Source: Chloroflexota bacterium (GTDB lineage Bacteria > Chloroflexota > Dehalococcoidia > UBA2979). Taken from it: a stretch of 64,000 bases of DNA. Below, in pieces: positions 8,370 through 17,011 of the stretch (its first letter is position 1; every line of letters begins with the position of its first letter). The translations under genes and the position numbers were made by a program. Location of the stretch: positions 1 to 64,000 of the forward strand of contig CANJBO010000005.1 in the NCBI GenBank assembly GCA_947472995.1. The letters are read 5' to 3'. The notes beneath the pieces are model-generated. The model did no database searches. It saw only the letters and a list, made by a program, of their open reading frames with translations, and was not told the DNA's origin.

Positions 8370-9560
8370 GTGGGCGACATCCCGGCGCGCGAAGCCACCG
8401 TGCACATGAACACCGGCCGACGCCAGCCGTTGACGCTGGTCCGTGGGCAGGGCACGCGCGTGTGGGACGACGAGGGGAAATCGTACCTCGACTTCATCGC
8501 CGGCATCGCCGTCGTCTCGCTCGGCCACGCCAACCCCGGCCTCGCCGAGGTGATCGCGAAGCAGGCGAGCACGCTGCTGCAGGTGTCGAACCTGTTCTAC
8601 ACGGAGCCGCAGATCGAGCTCGCCGAGCTCCTGGTGCAGCACTCCGCGCTCGACCGCGTGTTCTTCTGCAACTCCGGCGCCGAGGCCAACGAGGGCGCGA
8701 TCAAGCTCGCCCGCAAGTGGGGCATCCTGAACCGCAACGGCGCCTACGAGATCATCGCGACGCACAACGGCTTCCACGGCCGCACGCTCGGCAGCGTCGC
8801 CGCCACCGGCACGCCGCGCTACCGCGACCCGTTCGGCCCGATGATCCCCGGCTTCGTCTTCGTCGACTACGACGACGTCGAGGCGATCAAGGCCGCGACC
8901 ACCCCGCAGACCGCGGCCGTGCTCCTCGAGCCGATCCAGGGCGAAGGCGGCGTGAACGTGCCGGCCCCCGATTACCTGCGCCGCGTGCGCGACTGGTGCG
9001 ACGAGCAGGGCATCCTGCTCATCCTGGACGAGGTGCAGACGGGCACCGGCCGCACCGGGACGCTGTGGGCGTACGAGCAGGCGGGCATCGAGCCGGACAT
9101 CATGACGCTGGCGAAGGGCCTCGGTGGCGGCGTGCCGATCGGCGCGGTGCTGTCGAAGGAAGCGTGCTCCGTCTTCGAGCCGGGCGACCACGGGTCCACC
9201 TACAGCGGCAATCCGCTGGTGACCGCCGCCGGGAAATACGTGATCCAGCAATTGACCGAGGGCGGCGTACTGGAGAACGTGCAGGAGCGCAGCGGGCAGC
9301 TGGAGCAGCGGCTCGCGGGCCTCGAGGATCGTTCGCCGCTCGTCTCGGGGCAGCGGGGCGCGGGGCTGTTGCGCGCGCTCGTGCTGACCTCGGACATCGC
9401 GGCCGAGGTCGCGACCAAGGCGATGGGACGCGGGCTGCTGGTGAACCCGGTGCGCCCCAACGTGGTGCGCTTCATGCCCCCTCTGACCGTCACGGCCGCC
9501 GAGATCGACGAGGCCGTGGACATCATCGACGCCGTGCTCACGGAAGTGGCGGCCGGCTAG
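8370..9560 (+). CDS. argD: Acetylornithine aminotransferase (class III)
   Basis: PLP-dependent transaminase that converts N-acetylglutamate semialdehyde to N-acetylornithine; many ArgD enzymes also act in lysine synthesis as succinyldiaminopimelate transaminase. The 396-residue protein has the family blocks FFCNSGAEANEGAIKLAR, HNGFHGRTLGS, LEPIQGEGGV, ILDEVQTGTGRTG and the PLP lysine in TLAKGLGGGVPIGA. GTG 8370 is chosen because AGGAGG (8359-8364) stands five bases upstream; the longer frame upstream overlaps the UPF0182 gene. The N-terminus reads EATVHMNTGRRQPLTLVRG, typical of ArgD. GABA or ornithine transaminase is an alternative, but the arg neighbours settle the assignment. Confidence 0.95.
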   Translation: MGDIPAREATVHMNTGRRQPLTLVRGQGTRVWDDEGKSYLDFIAGIAVVSLGHANPGLAEVIAKQASTLLQVSNLFYTEPQIELAELLVQHSALDRVFFCNSGAEANEGAIKLARKWGILNRNGAYEIIATHNGFHGRTLGSVAATGTPRYRDPFGPMIPGFVFVDYDDVEAIKAATTPQTAAVLLEPIQGEGGVNVPAPDYLRRVRDWCDEQGILLILDEVQTGTGRTGTLWAYEQAGIEPDIMTLAKGLGGGVPIGAVLSKEACSVFEPGDHGSTYSGNPLVTAAGKYVIQQLTEGGVLENVQERSGQLEQRLAGLEDRSPLVSGQRGAGLLRALVLTSDIAAEVATKAMGRGLLVNPVRPNVVRFMPPLTVTAAEIDEAVDIIDAVLTEVAAG

Positions 9561-9593
9561 CCCGGCAGGGCAGGAACGCAGGAAAGGCGCGGC

Positions 9594-12239
9594 GTGCCAG
9601 GGCCCCTCGGTCGCCTCTCCGTGCAGATTGCCCTCGGGCCGGTGCTGGTCATCGCGCTGGTGGGTGCGGCTGTCCTCTGGCGCGTGGACGCCGACCTGCA
9701 GACACAGGCCGAGGCGCGCTTCGCCGACCGCATCACGCGTGCCTCCGCACAACTCGACGACCGGCTGAAGAACGACGCAGAACTGCGCATCGTCAACGCG
9801 AGGCTGCTCGCGAGCCAGCCCGCGTTCGTCGCCGCGCTCGAGAAGAACGATCCGAGCGAGATCACCCAGATCGCGACCACGTTCATGGCGCGCTCGCGGC
9901 TGCCGCACTCCGGCGCGAGCGGCATCCGCGTCTACACCCCGGCGGGCACGCTGATGCTGCGCGCCGAGGCGCCCGGCAACCTGGGCCAGCGCACGCCACC
10001 GGCGGACGTACTGGCCGCGCTGAAGAGCGGCACGCCCGAGGGACAGGTGCGCCTGGACGAGACGCTCGGGCTGGCGGTGTCGGGGATCGCGCCGGTGACC
10101 TCGAACGGCAGGGTGCTGGGCGCCGTCGAGTCGATCTCGGCGCTGGACCGCACCTTCGCGCGCGACGCCGCCGCGCTCGTGAACTCCGATGTCGCCGTGA
10201 TCGCCGGCGGGCGGCTGGCGGCGAACTCCGACGAGGACATGAGCTTCGACCCCGCGCGCCTGAGCGCCTCGACGCGTGCGAACGCGACCGCGGAGCCGAC
10301 GCACCTGCGGATCGGCGCGGAGGACTTCCTGTCGCAGTTCGTCGCCTACCAGGACGACGCGGGCAACGCCATCGGCGAGGTGTTCGTCGGGATCGAGCAC
10401 CAGCGCATCCAGGCCACCATCGACGAGACGCGCGGCTCGATCGTCCGCACCGTGCTGGTCGCGACGATGCTCGCCGCCGTCGCCGCGTGGCTGTTCGGCT
10501 GGTACACGATGCGCCGCATGCAACCGCTGGTCGAGGCGGCCAGTCGCCTGCGCCAGAACGACCTGGAGAGCCCGGTCCCGTCCGGTGGGCCGGCGGAGCT
10601 GCGCCAGATCGGCGACGCGATGGAAGAGATGCGCGTCGCCGTGCGCCAGAGCCGCGACGCGCTCCAGAGCGCCAACCGTGACCTCGCCGACCGCGTGTTC
10701 ACCTCGGACGCCAGCCTGTCCGAGGTGACGCAGGACCTCGACGTGATGCAGGCCGTCGTCTCCCAGCTCGCGGGCGAGAGCGCCGGCGGGCTGGCCGGCG
10801 TCACCGAGGAGCTCGTCCGCCTCGAGTGGGTCGACAGCGCGTTCATCGCGCTGGCGACCGAGACGGGGGAGCTCTCGACGGCGGCGACCGCCGGGATGCT
10901 GCCGGAGGCGGCGGCGGCCGTCCTCAACTACGTGCACGCGCACCTGATGGAGAACAGCGATGTGCCGTTCGTCATCGAGGATGCCCTCGCGGACGTCGAG
11001 GCCAACCGGCTGGCCGCGTGGTTCATCGGCGGGCTCGCGGTGATCCCGATGAGCACGCCCGACGGCATCGCCGGGATCCTCTGCGTCACCTCCAGCGGCT
11101 ACCTCTCCCTCACGCCGCAGCGGCGCGAGGTGCTGCGCGCGATCTCCCGCGAGGTCACCGGCACGCTCGAACGCTCCGAGCTGGCCGACGAGGTCGAGGA
11201 GAACCGGCGTGTCGCGGAGGCCGTGCTGCGCGAGATGGCGGACGGGGTGATCGTGGTGGACTCGCACAACGTCTGCCAGATCTGCAACCCGGCCGCCGCG
11301 CGCCTGCTGGGCCTGTCGCGCGCGCAGATCATCGGCCGCCACGCCGACGAGTGGATGCCCGTCGCCGACTCGACATTCGACGCGCTGCGCCAGCGCACGC
11401 TGGACGGGACGCGCCCGGCGAGCACCCCGCTGCTGATCGAGACGGCCGGCGTGAAGATCGCGATCACCGCCGGCCCGTTCGCCGACCCGAACCCCGCGCG
11501 CTCCGGCGTGATCCTCCTGCTGCGCGACCTCTCCGCCGAGGCCGAGGCGGAGCGCGTGAAGCGCGACTTCGTGTCGATGGTCGGCCACGAGCTGCGCACA
11601 CCGCTCACGCTGATCCGCACCACCATCGACATGCTGCACGGCCACGACGCCGGCGAGCTGAACTCGACGCAGCAGCGCATCGTCGAGGTGCTGATGCAGA
11701 ACTCGGACCGGCTGATGTCGCTGATCAGCGACCTGCTGGACATGTCCGCGCTGGACTCCGGGCGCATGCAGATCGCCCCCAGCTCGAACGACCTCGTCGA
11801 GATCGTGAACGTCGCGACGCGCTCCGCCCGCAGCGCGGCGCTGGAGCACGACCACGCGCTGTCGGTCGTCGCCCCCGGCGAGCCCGTGCAGGTGTGGGCC
11901 GACGCGGCGCGCATCGGCCAGGTGCTGGCGAACCTGCTGTCGAACGCGATCAAGTACACGCCGCCCGGCGGGGAGATCGAGGTGCGCGTGGAGGGGACCG
12001 CGCCGTTCGCCTCGGTCTCGGTCACGGACACCGGCATCGGCATCCAGCCGGAGGAGCAGGGCGGCCTGTTCGAGAAGTTCTACCGCACCAGCTCCGGCCG
12101 GCGCACGACCGGCGGCACCGGCCTCGGCCTCGCCATCGCGCGCTCGATCGTGGACCTGCACGGCGGCACGATCCGCTGCGAGTCGGACGGGCAGACGGGC
12201 ACCACGTTCACCTTCACCCTACCGCGCCGCCCGCTATGA
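9594..12239 (+). CDS. Membrane sensor histidine kinase (CACHE-like, HAMP, GAF, PAS)
   Basis: An 881-residue sensor kinase. A first membrane segment at about residues 12-30 and a second at 283-303 enclose a periplasmic sensor of about 250 residues with a CACHE-like look. HAMP (305-355), a GAF-like region (about 380-520) and a PAS domain (about 535-640) follow. The HisKA box SMVGHELRTPL has its phospho-acceptor at His665. The ATPase part shows NLLSNAIKYTPP near 780, DTGIGI near 811 and GTGLGLAIA. It starts with GTG. No response regulator is adjacent, so it is an orphan kinase sitting between argD and argG. The ligand is unknown; small amines or amino acids are common CACHE ligands, but this is not shown here. 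Confidence 0.92.
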   Translation: MPGPLGRLSVQIALGPVLVIALVGAAVLWRVDADLQTQAEARFADRITRASAQLDDRLKNDAELRIVNARLLASQPAFVAALEKNDPSEITQIATTFMARSRLPHSGASGIRVYTPAGTLMLRAEAPGNLGQRTPPADVLAALKSGTPEGQVRLDETLGLAVSGIAPVTSNGRVLGAVESISALDRTFARDAAALVNSDVAVIAGGRLAANSDEDMSFDPARLSASTRANATAEPTHLRIGAEDFLSQFVAYQDDAGNAIGEVFVGIEHQRIQATIDETRGSIVRTVLVATMLAAVAAWLFGWYTMRRMQPLVEAASRLRQNDLESPVPSGGPAELRQIGDAMEEMRVAVRQSRDALQSANRDLADRVFTSDASLSEVTQDLDVMQAVVSQLAGESAGGLAGVTEELVRLEWVDSAFIALATETGELSTAATAGMLPEAAAAVLNYVHAHLMENSDVPFVIEDALADVEANRLAAWFIGGLAVIPMSTPDGIAGILCVTSSGYLSLTPQRREVLRAISREVTGTLERSELADEVEENRRVAEAVLREMADGVIVVDSHNVCQICNPAAARLLGLSRAQIIGRHADEWMPVADSTFDALRQRTLDGTRPASTPLLIETAGVKIAITAGPFADPNPARSGVILLLRDLSAEAEAERVKRDFVSMVGHELRTPLTLIRTTIDMLHGHDAGELNSTQQRIVEVLMQNSDRLMSLISDLLDMSALDSGRMQIAPSSNDLVEIVNVATRSARSAALEHDHALSVVAPGEPVQVWADAARIGQVLANLLSNAIKYTPPGGEIEVRVEGTAPFASVSVTDTGIGIQPEEQGGLFEKFYRTSSGRRTTGGTGLGLAIARSIVDLHGGTIRCESDGQTGTTFTFTLPRRPL

Positions 12240-12240
12240 T
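12235..12240 (+). promoter_or_regulatory. -10 box TATGAT for argG
   Basis: TATGAT overlaps the kinase stop codon, with TTCACC 16 bases upstream as a weak -35. It gives argG its own promoter with a leader of roughly 40 bases. Confidence 0.5.
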
Positions 12241-12287
12241 CGGCTAGCCCACCGGGCACCCCATCCCGACCAGCCTCGGAGTCTCCT

Positions 12288-13526
12288 ATGGCCGAAAAGA
12301 TCGTGCTCGCCTACTCCGGGGGACTCGACACGTCCGTCGCCGCGCACTGGCTGCGCGTCGAGCGCGGCTACGACGTCCACTGCCTGACGGTCGACCTCGG
12401 CAACCTCGGCGACGTCGAGGGCGCCCGCCGCCGCGGCGTGGAGGCCGGCGCGATCGAGGTGGACGTGGTGGACGCGAAGGACGACTTCCTCCGGTACTTC
12501 GTCTTCCCCGCGCTGGGCGCGAACGTGGTGTACGAGGGCCGCTACCCGCTGGCGACCGCCCTCGGCCGGCCGTTGATCGCGAAGCTGCTCGTCGACAAGG
12601 CGCGCGCCATCGGCGCGACCGCCGTCGCGCACGGGTGCACGGGCAAGGGCAACGACCAGGTGCGCCTCGACGTCGGCGTGCAGACGCTCGCGCCCGACCT
12701 GACGATCGTTGGCACCACGCGCGAGCACTCGATCTCGCGCGACGAGGCGCTCGTGTACGCGGCGAAGCACAACATCTCCGTGCGCCAGACCGTCGCCTCG
12801 CCGTACTCGACCGACGAGAACCTGTGGGGCCGCTCCGTCGAGGCCGGCATCCTCGAGGACCCGTGGCACCAGCCGCCGGAGGACGTCTACGAGTGGACGA
12901 AGCCGCTCGACCAGACCCCGGCACAGCCGGCGGTCGTCGAGATCCGCTTCGAAAAGGGGTACCCCGTCGCCCTCGACGGCGTCGCGATGAGCCCGGTCGA
13001 GCTGGTGACGCGCCTGTCCGAGCTCGGCGGCACACACGGCATCGGCCGCATCGACATGGTCGAGAACCGCCTGGTCGGTATCAAGTCGCGCGAGATCTAC
13101 GAGTCCCCCGCCGCCGTCATCCTGCTCGAAGCGCACCGCATCCTGGAGGAGCTGACGCTGGCGAAGCAGCAGGTGCGCTTCAAGAACATCGTCGCGCAGG
13201 AGTACGCGGACCTGATCTACAACGGCCAGTGGTTCACCGCGCACCACCGCGACCTCGCGCAGTACGTGGCCTCCACCCAGCGCCACGTCACCGGCGACGT
13301 GAAGATGCGTCTGTGGCACGGCACCGTGATGACGGTCGGCCGCCGCGCCGACCGCAGCCTCTACAGCGAGGCGCTGGCCACCTATAACAAGGCTGGCGAC
13401 CTCTTCGACCAGTCGCACGCGCAGGGCTTCATCAAGCTGCACGGCCTCCAGGCCAGCGTGCAGGCGCAGCGCCAGATGCTCACGGAGCCCGGCGACCTGC
13501 TCCGCCTCGCCGCGCCCAACGAGTAG
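12288..13526 (+). CDS. argG: Argininosuccinate synthase
   Basis: Joins citrulline and aspartate with ATP to give argininosuccinate, the seventh step of arginine synthesis. The 412-residue protein opens with the ATP pyrophosphatase loop AYSGGLDTSV at residues 8-17, and shows HGCTGKGNDQVR for ATP and substrate binding and ENLWGRSVEAG in the synthetase domain. The C-terminal helix (FIKLHGLQASVQAQRQM) mediates tetramer contacts in known structures. Length is normal. ATG 12288 follows cggag. It is followed 46 bases later by argH, which has its own -10 box, so the two may be transcribed separately as well as together. Confidence 0.96.
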   Translation: MAEKIVLAYSGGLDTSVAAHWLRVERGYDVHCLTVDLGNLGDVEGARRRGVEAGAIEVDVVDAKDDFLRYFVFPALGANVVYEGRYPLATALGRPLIAKLLVDKARAIGATAVAHGCTGKGNDQVRLDVGVQTLAPDLTIVGTTREHSISRDEALVYAAKHNISVRQTVASPYSTDENLWGRSVEAGILEDPWHQPPEDVYEWTKPLDQTPAQPAVVEIRFEKGYPVALDGVAMSPVELVTRLSELGGTHGIGRIDMVENRLVGIKSREIYESPAAVILLEAHRILEELTLAKQQVRFKNIVAQEYADLIYNGQWFTAHHRDLAQYVASTQRHVTGDVKMRLWHGTVMTVGRRADRSLYSEALATYNKAGDLFDQSHAQGFIKLHGLQASVQAQRQMLTEPGDLLRLAAPNE

Positions 13527-13560
13527 GGCGCGCCCCGTCGCAGCCAACCGCTCGCTCGTG

Positions 13561-13566
13561 TAGCCT
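13561..13566 (+). promoter_or_regulatory. -10 box TAGCCT, leaderless start of argH
   Basis: TAGCCT ends six bases before the argH ATG at 13573 and there is no Shine-Dalgarno sequence, so the mRNA would begin at the start codon. Confidence 0.55.
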
Positions 13567-13572
13567 CGGCGC

Positions 13573-14994
13573 ATGACGCAGCAGCAGGACGGCAGCGCGA
13601 GCGGCGGGTCGAGCAAGCTCTGGGGCGGCCGCTTCAGCGGCGAGACCAACGAGCTGGTCGAGCGTTTCAACGCGTCCATCGACTTCGACCGGCGCCTCTA
13701 CCGCGAGGACATCGCGGGGTCGATCGCGCACGCGCACATGCTGGCCGCGCAGGGCATCATCTCCGCCGAGGACTCCGCGGCGATCGAGCGCGGCCTCCTC
13801 GCGATCCGCGACGACATCGACGCCGGCACGTTCGAGTTCCGCCTCGACCGCGAGGACATCCACCTGAACATCGAGGCGGCGCTGACGGAGCGCATCGGCG
13901 ACCCCGGCCGCCGCCTGCACACCGCACGCTCGCGCAACGACCAGGTCGCGACGGACGTCCGCCTGTTCACGCGCGCCGCCTGCGACGAGACGATCGACGC
14001 GCTCCAGGCGCTGCGCGGCGTGCTCATCGACGTCGCCGACGCGCAGCCCTCGACGGTCATCCCCGGCTACACGCACCTCCAGCGCGCGCAGCCGATCCTG
14101 CTCGCGCACCACCTGCTGGCGTACGAGGCGATGTTCGCGCGCGACACAGAGCGGTTCGTGCAGGCACGAGCCCGCGCGAACGTGCTGCCGCTCGGCTCGG
14201 GTGCGCTCGCGGGCGTGACGTACCCCATCGACCGTGCCGCCGTCGCGCAGGAGCTCGGCTTCGCCGCGATCAGCGAGAACTCGCTCGACGCGGTGTCCGA
14301 CCGCGACTTCGTCGTCGACTACCACTCCGCGACCGCCCTCACGATGGTGCACATCTCCCGCATGGCCGAGGAGATCATCCTCTGGTCGACGGCGGAGTTC
14401 GGGTTCGCGCGCCTCGCGGACGCGTTCTCGACCGGGTCGAGCATCATGCCGCAGAAGAAGAACCCGGACGTCGCCGAGCTGGGTCGAGGCAAGAGCGCGC
14501 GCGCCATCGGCAACCTCGTGCAGGCGCTGACGCTGCTCAAGGGGCAGCCGCTCGCGTACAACAAGGACAACCAGGAGGACAAGGAGTCGCTGTTCGACAG
14601 CGTCGACACGGTCCTCGTCACGCTGCGCGTGTTCGCGGCGATGCTCCCCACGATCACCTTCGACGGCCCGCGCGGCGCCGAGGCGGCCGTCGCGAACTTC
14701 GCGCTCGCCACCGACCTCGCAGACTACCTCGCGAAGAAGGGCGTGCCCTTCCGCGACGCGCACGAGGCGGTCGGCGCGCTGGTCGCCCGCTGCGAGCGCG
14801 AGGGCCGCACGTTCAGCGAACTGACGCTCGAGGAGTTCCGCGCCGCCCACCCCGCGTTCGACGAGGACGCGATGCGCATCGACCTCGTCGCCTCGCTCGC
14901 CGCGCGTGACATCCCCGGCGGCACCGCCCCGCGCGCCGTCGCGCAGGCCCGCGCCGCCGCGCGCGCCCGGCTGGCCGCCGAGCGCGGCTGGTGA
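13573..14994 (+). CDS. argH: Argininosuccinate lyase
   Basis: Splits argininosuccinate into arginine and fumarate, the last step of arginine synthesis. The 473-residue protein belongs to the fumarase/aspartase superfamily. It shows LWGGRFSGETNELVERFN near the N-terminus, HTARSRNDQVATD, the TPGYTHLQ-equivalent IPGYTHLQRAQPI with its catalytic histidine, and the signature loop GSSIMPQKKNPD near residue 290 that carries the catalytic serine. The C-terminus ends in an Ala-Arg-rich helix (AQARAAARARLAAERGW), as is usual. Its TGA overlaps the GTG of rpe by four bases (GTGA), so rpe is translationally coupled to it. Confidence 0.96.
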   Translation: MTQQQDGSASGGSSKLWGGRFSGETNELVERFNASIDFDRRLYREDIAGSIAHAHMLAAQGIISAEDSAAIERGLLAIRDDIDAGTFEFRLDREDIHLNIEAALTERIGDPGRRLHTARSRNDQVATDVRLFTRAACDETIDALQALRGVLIDVADAQPSTVIPGYTHLQRAQPILLAHHLLAYEAMFARDTERFVQARARANVLPLGSGALAGVTYPIDRAAVAQELGFAAISENSLDAVSDRDFVVDYHSATALTMVHISRMAEEIILWSTAEFGFARLADAFSTGSSIMPQKKNPDVAELGRGKSARAIGNLVQALTLLKGQPLAYNKDNQEDKESLFDSVDTVLVTLRVFAAMLPTITFDGPRGAEAAVANFALATDLADYLAKKGVPFRDAHEAVGALVARCEREGRTFSELTLEEFRAAHPAFDEDAMRIDLVASLAARDIPGGTAPRAVAQARAAARARLAAERGW

Positions 14995-15680
14995 TCCCCG
15001 TCGAGGCACGCCTCGCACAGATCGCACCGTCGATCCTGACCGCCGACTTCGGGCACCTCGCGCAGCAGATCCGGGACGCCGACGCCGGCGGCGCCGACCT
15101 GTGGCACCTCGACGTGATGGACGGGCACTTCGTGCCGCCGCTGTCGTTCGGCAAGGAAGTGATCGCCGCCGTGCGCGCCGCCTCCCCGCGCTTCCTGGAG
15201 GCGCACCTGATGGTGGCGCGCCCTGGCGAGCAGTTCGCCCACATGGCGCACGCGGGCGCGCAGCGCCTCGTGTTCCACTACGAGGCGGCCGGCAGCGCCG
15301 AGGCGGCACGCGACCTCGCGCGGCAGGCGCACGACCTCGGCTGCGAGGCCGGCATCGCCATCAACCCGGAGACCCCGATCGAGGCGCTCTACCCGCTGCT
15401 CGACACCCTCGACGAGGTGCTCGTGATGCTGATCCGCCCGGGCTGGGGCGGCCAGCAGGCGGACCTCGACCTGCTGTCGAAGGTGCGCGCGCTCTCCGCG
15501 CGACTCGCCGCCGAGGGCATCGCCATGCCGATCAACATCGATGGCGGCGTGAAGGCCCACAACGCCCGCGCCTGCGCCGAGGCCGGCGCGACGATCCTCG
15601 TCGCCGGCTCGGCCGTGTTCAACGCGGACCAGACGCCCGCCGACGCGCTCGCCGAGCTACACGACGCGCTGGCGCGCTAA
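14991..15680 (+). CDS. rpe: Ribulose-phosphate 3-epimerase
   Basis: Interconverts ribulose 5-phosphate and xylulose 5-phosphate in the pentose phosphate and Calvin-type pathways. The 229-residue TIM barrel shows IAPSILTADFGHL at residues 10-22, WHLDVMDGHFVPPLSFG with the metal-binding His and Asp, EAHLMVARPG, VLVMLIRPGWGGQ and the phosphate loop NIDGGVKAHNA. GTG 14991 overlaps the argH stop in GTGA. Its role is not in arginine synthesis, so the coupling looks like chance operon packing. A 6-phosphogluconate dehydrogenase, the enzyme that makes its substrate, lies at 53989. A C-rich repeat begins five bases after the stop. Confidence 0.95.
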   Translation: MIPVEARLAQIAPSILTADFGHLAQQIRDADAGGADLWHLDVMDGHFVPPLSFGKEVIAAVRAASPRFLEAHLMVARPGEQFAHMAHAGAQRLVFHYEAAGSAEAARDLARQAHDLGCEAGIAINPETPIEALYPLLDTLDEVLVMLIRPGWGGQQADLDLLSKVRALSARLAAEGIAMPINIDGGVKAHNARACAEAGATILVAGSAVFNADQTPADALAELHDALAR

Positions 15681-15684
15681 GACC

Positions 15685-15776
15685 GCCCTCACCCTGCCCT
15701 CTCCCCGAACGGGGAGAGGGTTCTGACGTCTCTGACTCCCTCCCCCTTCACGGGGAGGGCTGAGGTGGGGACTCCC
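15685..15776. repeat. C-rich palindromic repeat, copy 2
   Basis: It begins cctcaccctgccctctcccc, contains the hairpins ctccccgaacggggag and ccccttcacgggg, and ends gctgaggtggggactccc. It lies directly after rpe. Confidence 0.75.
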
Positions 15777-15831
15777 TCGACGTGCGGAGCGTTCGAAGGT
15801 GCAGCGTCGTGCCTCGACGACGCGAGCGGGC

Positions 15832-16077
15832 TCAGGCGCGAGCGTCTTCGTCGTCCTGCGCGAATCCAGCTTCGATCGCCGCGAGCGTGGAACGCACCAC
15901 CGTCTCGACGAACGCCACTCGATGGCGGCGGCGCTCCTCGACGTCCACGTACATCGTCGCGTTGTCGTAGATCCCCTCGTCGGTCATCACTCCCAGCACG
16001 ACGCGGACGATCTCGTCGCGGTGCGTCTCGAAGTAGTAGTGGAGATCGCCGATCGTGAGGAACGAGTGGTCAGCCAT
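15832..16077 (-). CDS. Hypothetical protein, 81 aa
   Basis: I do not recognise this small gene. It encodes a soluble, acidic, mostly helical protein (HYYFETHRDEIVRVVLG, then VEERRRHRVAFVETVVR). There is no signal peptide, cysteine motif or membrane segment. The start at MADHSFLTIGD is chosen because TACGCT on the minus strand lies six bases before its ATG, the leaderless spacing used by several clear genes here. The frame can be read 23 codons further upstream, but that part lacks support. It stands alone between two repeat or terminator structures. Confidence 0.6.
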   Translation of the reverse strand: MADHSFLTIGDLHYYFETHRDEIVRVVLGVMTDEGIYDNATMYVDVEERRRHRVAFVETVVRSTLAAIEAGFAQDDEDARA

Positions 16078-16083
16078 GATTAA

Positions 16084-16089
16084 AGCGTA
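16084..16089 (-). promoter_or_regulatory. -10 box TACGCT, leaderless start of small gene
   Basis: TACGCT on the minus strand, six bases before the ATG at 16077; the spacer is ttaatc. Confidence 0.55.
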
Positions 16090-16146
16090 GCAACGAGCGT
16101 CGTGTTCGGCGATGCGATGACGCGCGCACCATCGCAAAGCGGACAC

Positions 16147-16175
16147 AGGAACGCCCCGGCGTGCGGGGCGTTCCT
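16147..16175 (-). terminator. Stem-loop after the MaoC-like gene
   Basis: Twelve perfect base pairs (aggaacgccccg with cggggcgttcct) around a 5-nt loop, 34 bases past the stop on the minus strand. It is nearly the same sequence as the stem-loop at 16947. Confidence 0.75.
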
Positions 16176-16208
16176 GGCGCTACTGCGTGCCTCGACGAGG
16201 CGCGCGAG

Positions 16209-16838
16209 CTAGCGCTCGATCTCGCTGTCTTCCTTGCGGACGAAGCGGTAGCCGCCCTGCGTGGCGCGGGCGACGAGCTGGCCGTACTGGTTGAAGTAGC
16301 TGGTGTCGAAGCCCACGAACGCGCCGATGCCCACGCGCGTCTCGCGCGGGGTGACGTGGCGCAGCGTGTAGCCCATCGTCGTCAGCCGGTCGCCGAGGCA
16401 GACGGGCTCGAAGAACTCGATCGTCATGTCGGTGAAGAAGCCGGCGTTCGTCGGCGGCGTCGGCGGGCCACCCGCGGACGGCTGCCGGTTCGCCAGCTGC
16501 GACTGCCAGTCCATCTCCTTGTCGAGCGGGAAACGCGTCGCCTCGCCCGGGCGCCAGTTGCCGCCGTACGTCGGGACTTCCTTCACCATCGCCCACGGCA
16601 CCACCTGGCTGCGGTAGCCGGCCATGCGCGCGACTTCCTCGTCCCAGTACAGGAGGTTGCCGATCTCGGCCGGCTCGCAGTAGCGCGAGATCATGACCTT
16701 GCTGACGCGCTCGTCGGCGACCATGATGATGCCGCCCGAGTAGTCCTCGCCGATGTGCTTCGCGGTGTCTTCCCACGTGATGTTCGGGTCGCCACGCATC
16801 GGGCGCCCCGCCGGGGCCTCGGTCTCTTCGGTTGTCAT
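16209..16838 (-). CDS. MaoC-type (FAS1-like) dehydratase domain protein
   Basis: A 209-residue protein that resembles the N-terminal hot-dog dehydratase domain of MaoC-like hydratases (PF13452 type). Such domains hydrate enoyl-CoA or dehydrate 3-hydroxyacyl thioesters. Supporting stretches are ISRYCEPAEIGNLLYWDEE, FTDMTIEFFEPVCLGDRL with the gated strand, and ETRVGIGAFVGFDTSYFNQ. The start is the ATG at 16838, seven bases after AAGGAGG on the minus strand. No partner carrying the second hot-dog half is adjacent, and no acyl-CoA dehydrogenase or transferase is near, so the pathway is unknown. The assignment rests on remembered family pattern, not on a catalytic motif I can prove. Confidence 0.6.
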   Translation of the reverse strand: MTTEETEAPAGRPMRGDPNITWEDTAKHIGEDYSGGIIMVADERVSKVMISRYCEPAEIGNLLYWDEEVARMAGYRSQVVPWAMVKEVPTYGGNWRPGEATRFPLDKEMDWQSQLANRQPSAGGPPTPPTNAGFFTDMTIEFFEPVCLGDRLTTMGYTLRHVTPRETRVGIGAFVGFDTSYFNQYGQLVARATQGGYRFVRKEDSEIER

Positions 16839-16946
16839 GTGCTCCTCCTTCGCGTCCGGGCGCGTCGACGCGCCCATCCCATGGGACGTTCGTGTTGTAC
16901 CAGAACTGAGCGCGGGTGTGGAGCCCTCCGGCCGCGAGTCGCCGGG

Positions 16947-16981
16947 CACAGCAACGCCCCGGCGTGCGGGGCGTTGCTGTG
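16947..16981 (-). terminator. Stem-loop after rpmB
   Basis: Fifteen perfect base pairs (cacagcaacgccccg with its complement) around GCGTG, 30 bases past the rpmB stop. The loop, inner stem and following ~30 bases repeat those at 16147, so the two 3' regions are duplicated. Confidence 0.8.
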
Positions 16982-17011
16982 CTGCGTCGTGCCTCGGACG
17001 AGGCGCGCGGG

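Noticed and set aside
8346-12161. Very long minus-strand open frame (1271 codons) opposite argD and the kinase
   Set aside because: Its sequence is Arg/Ala/Val/His-rich with no motif, and it lies opposite well-identified genes. Long antisense frames are expected at this base composition.
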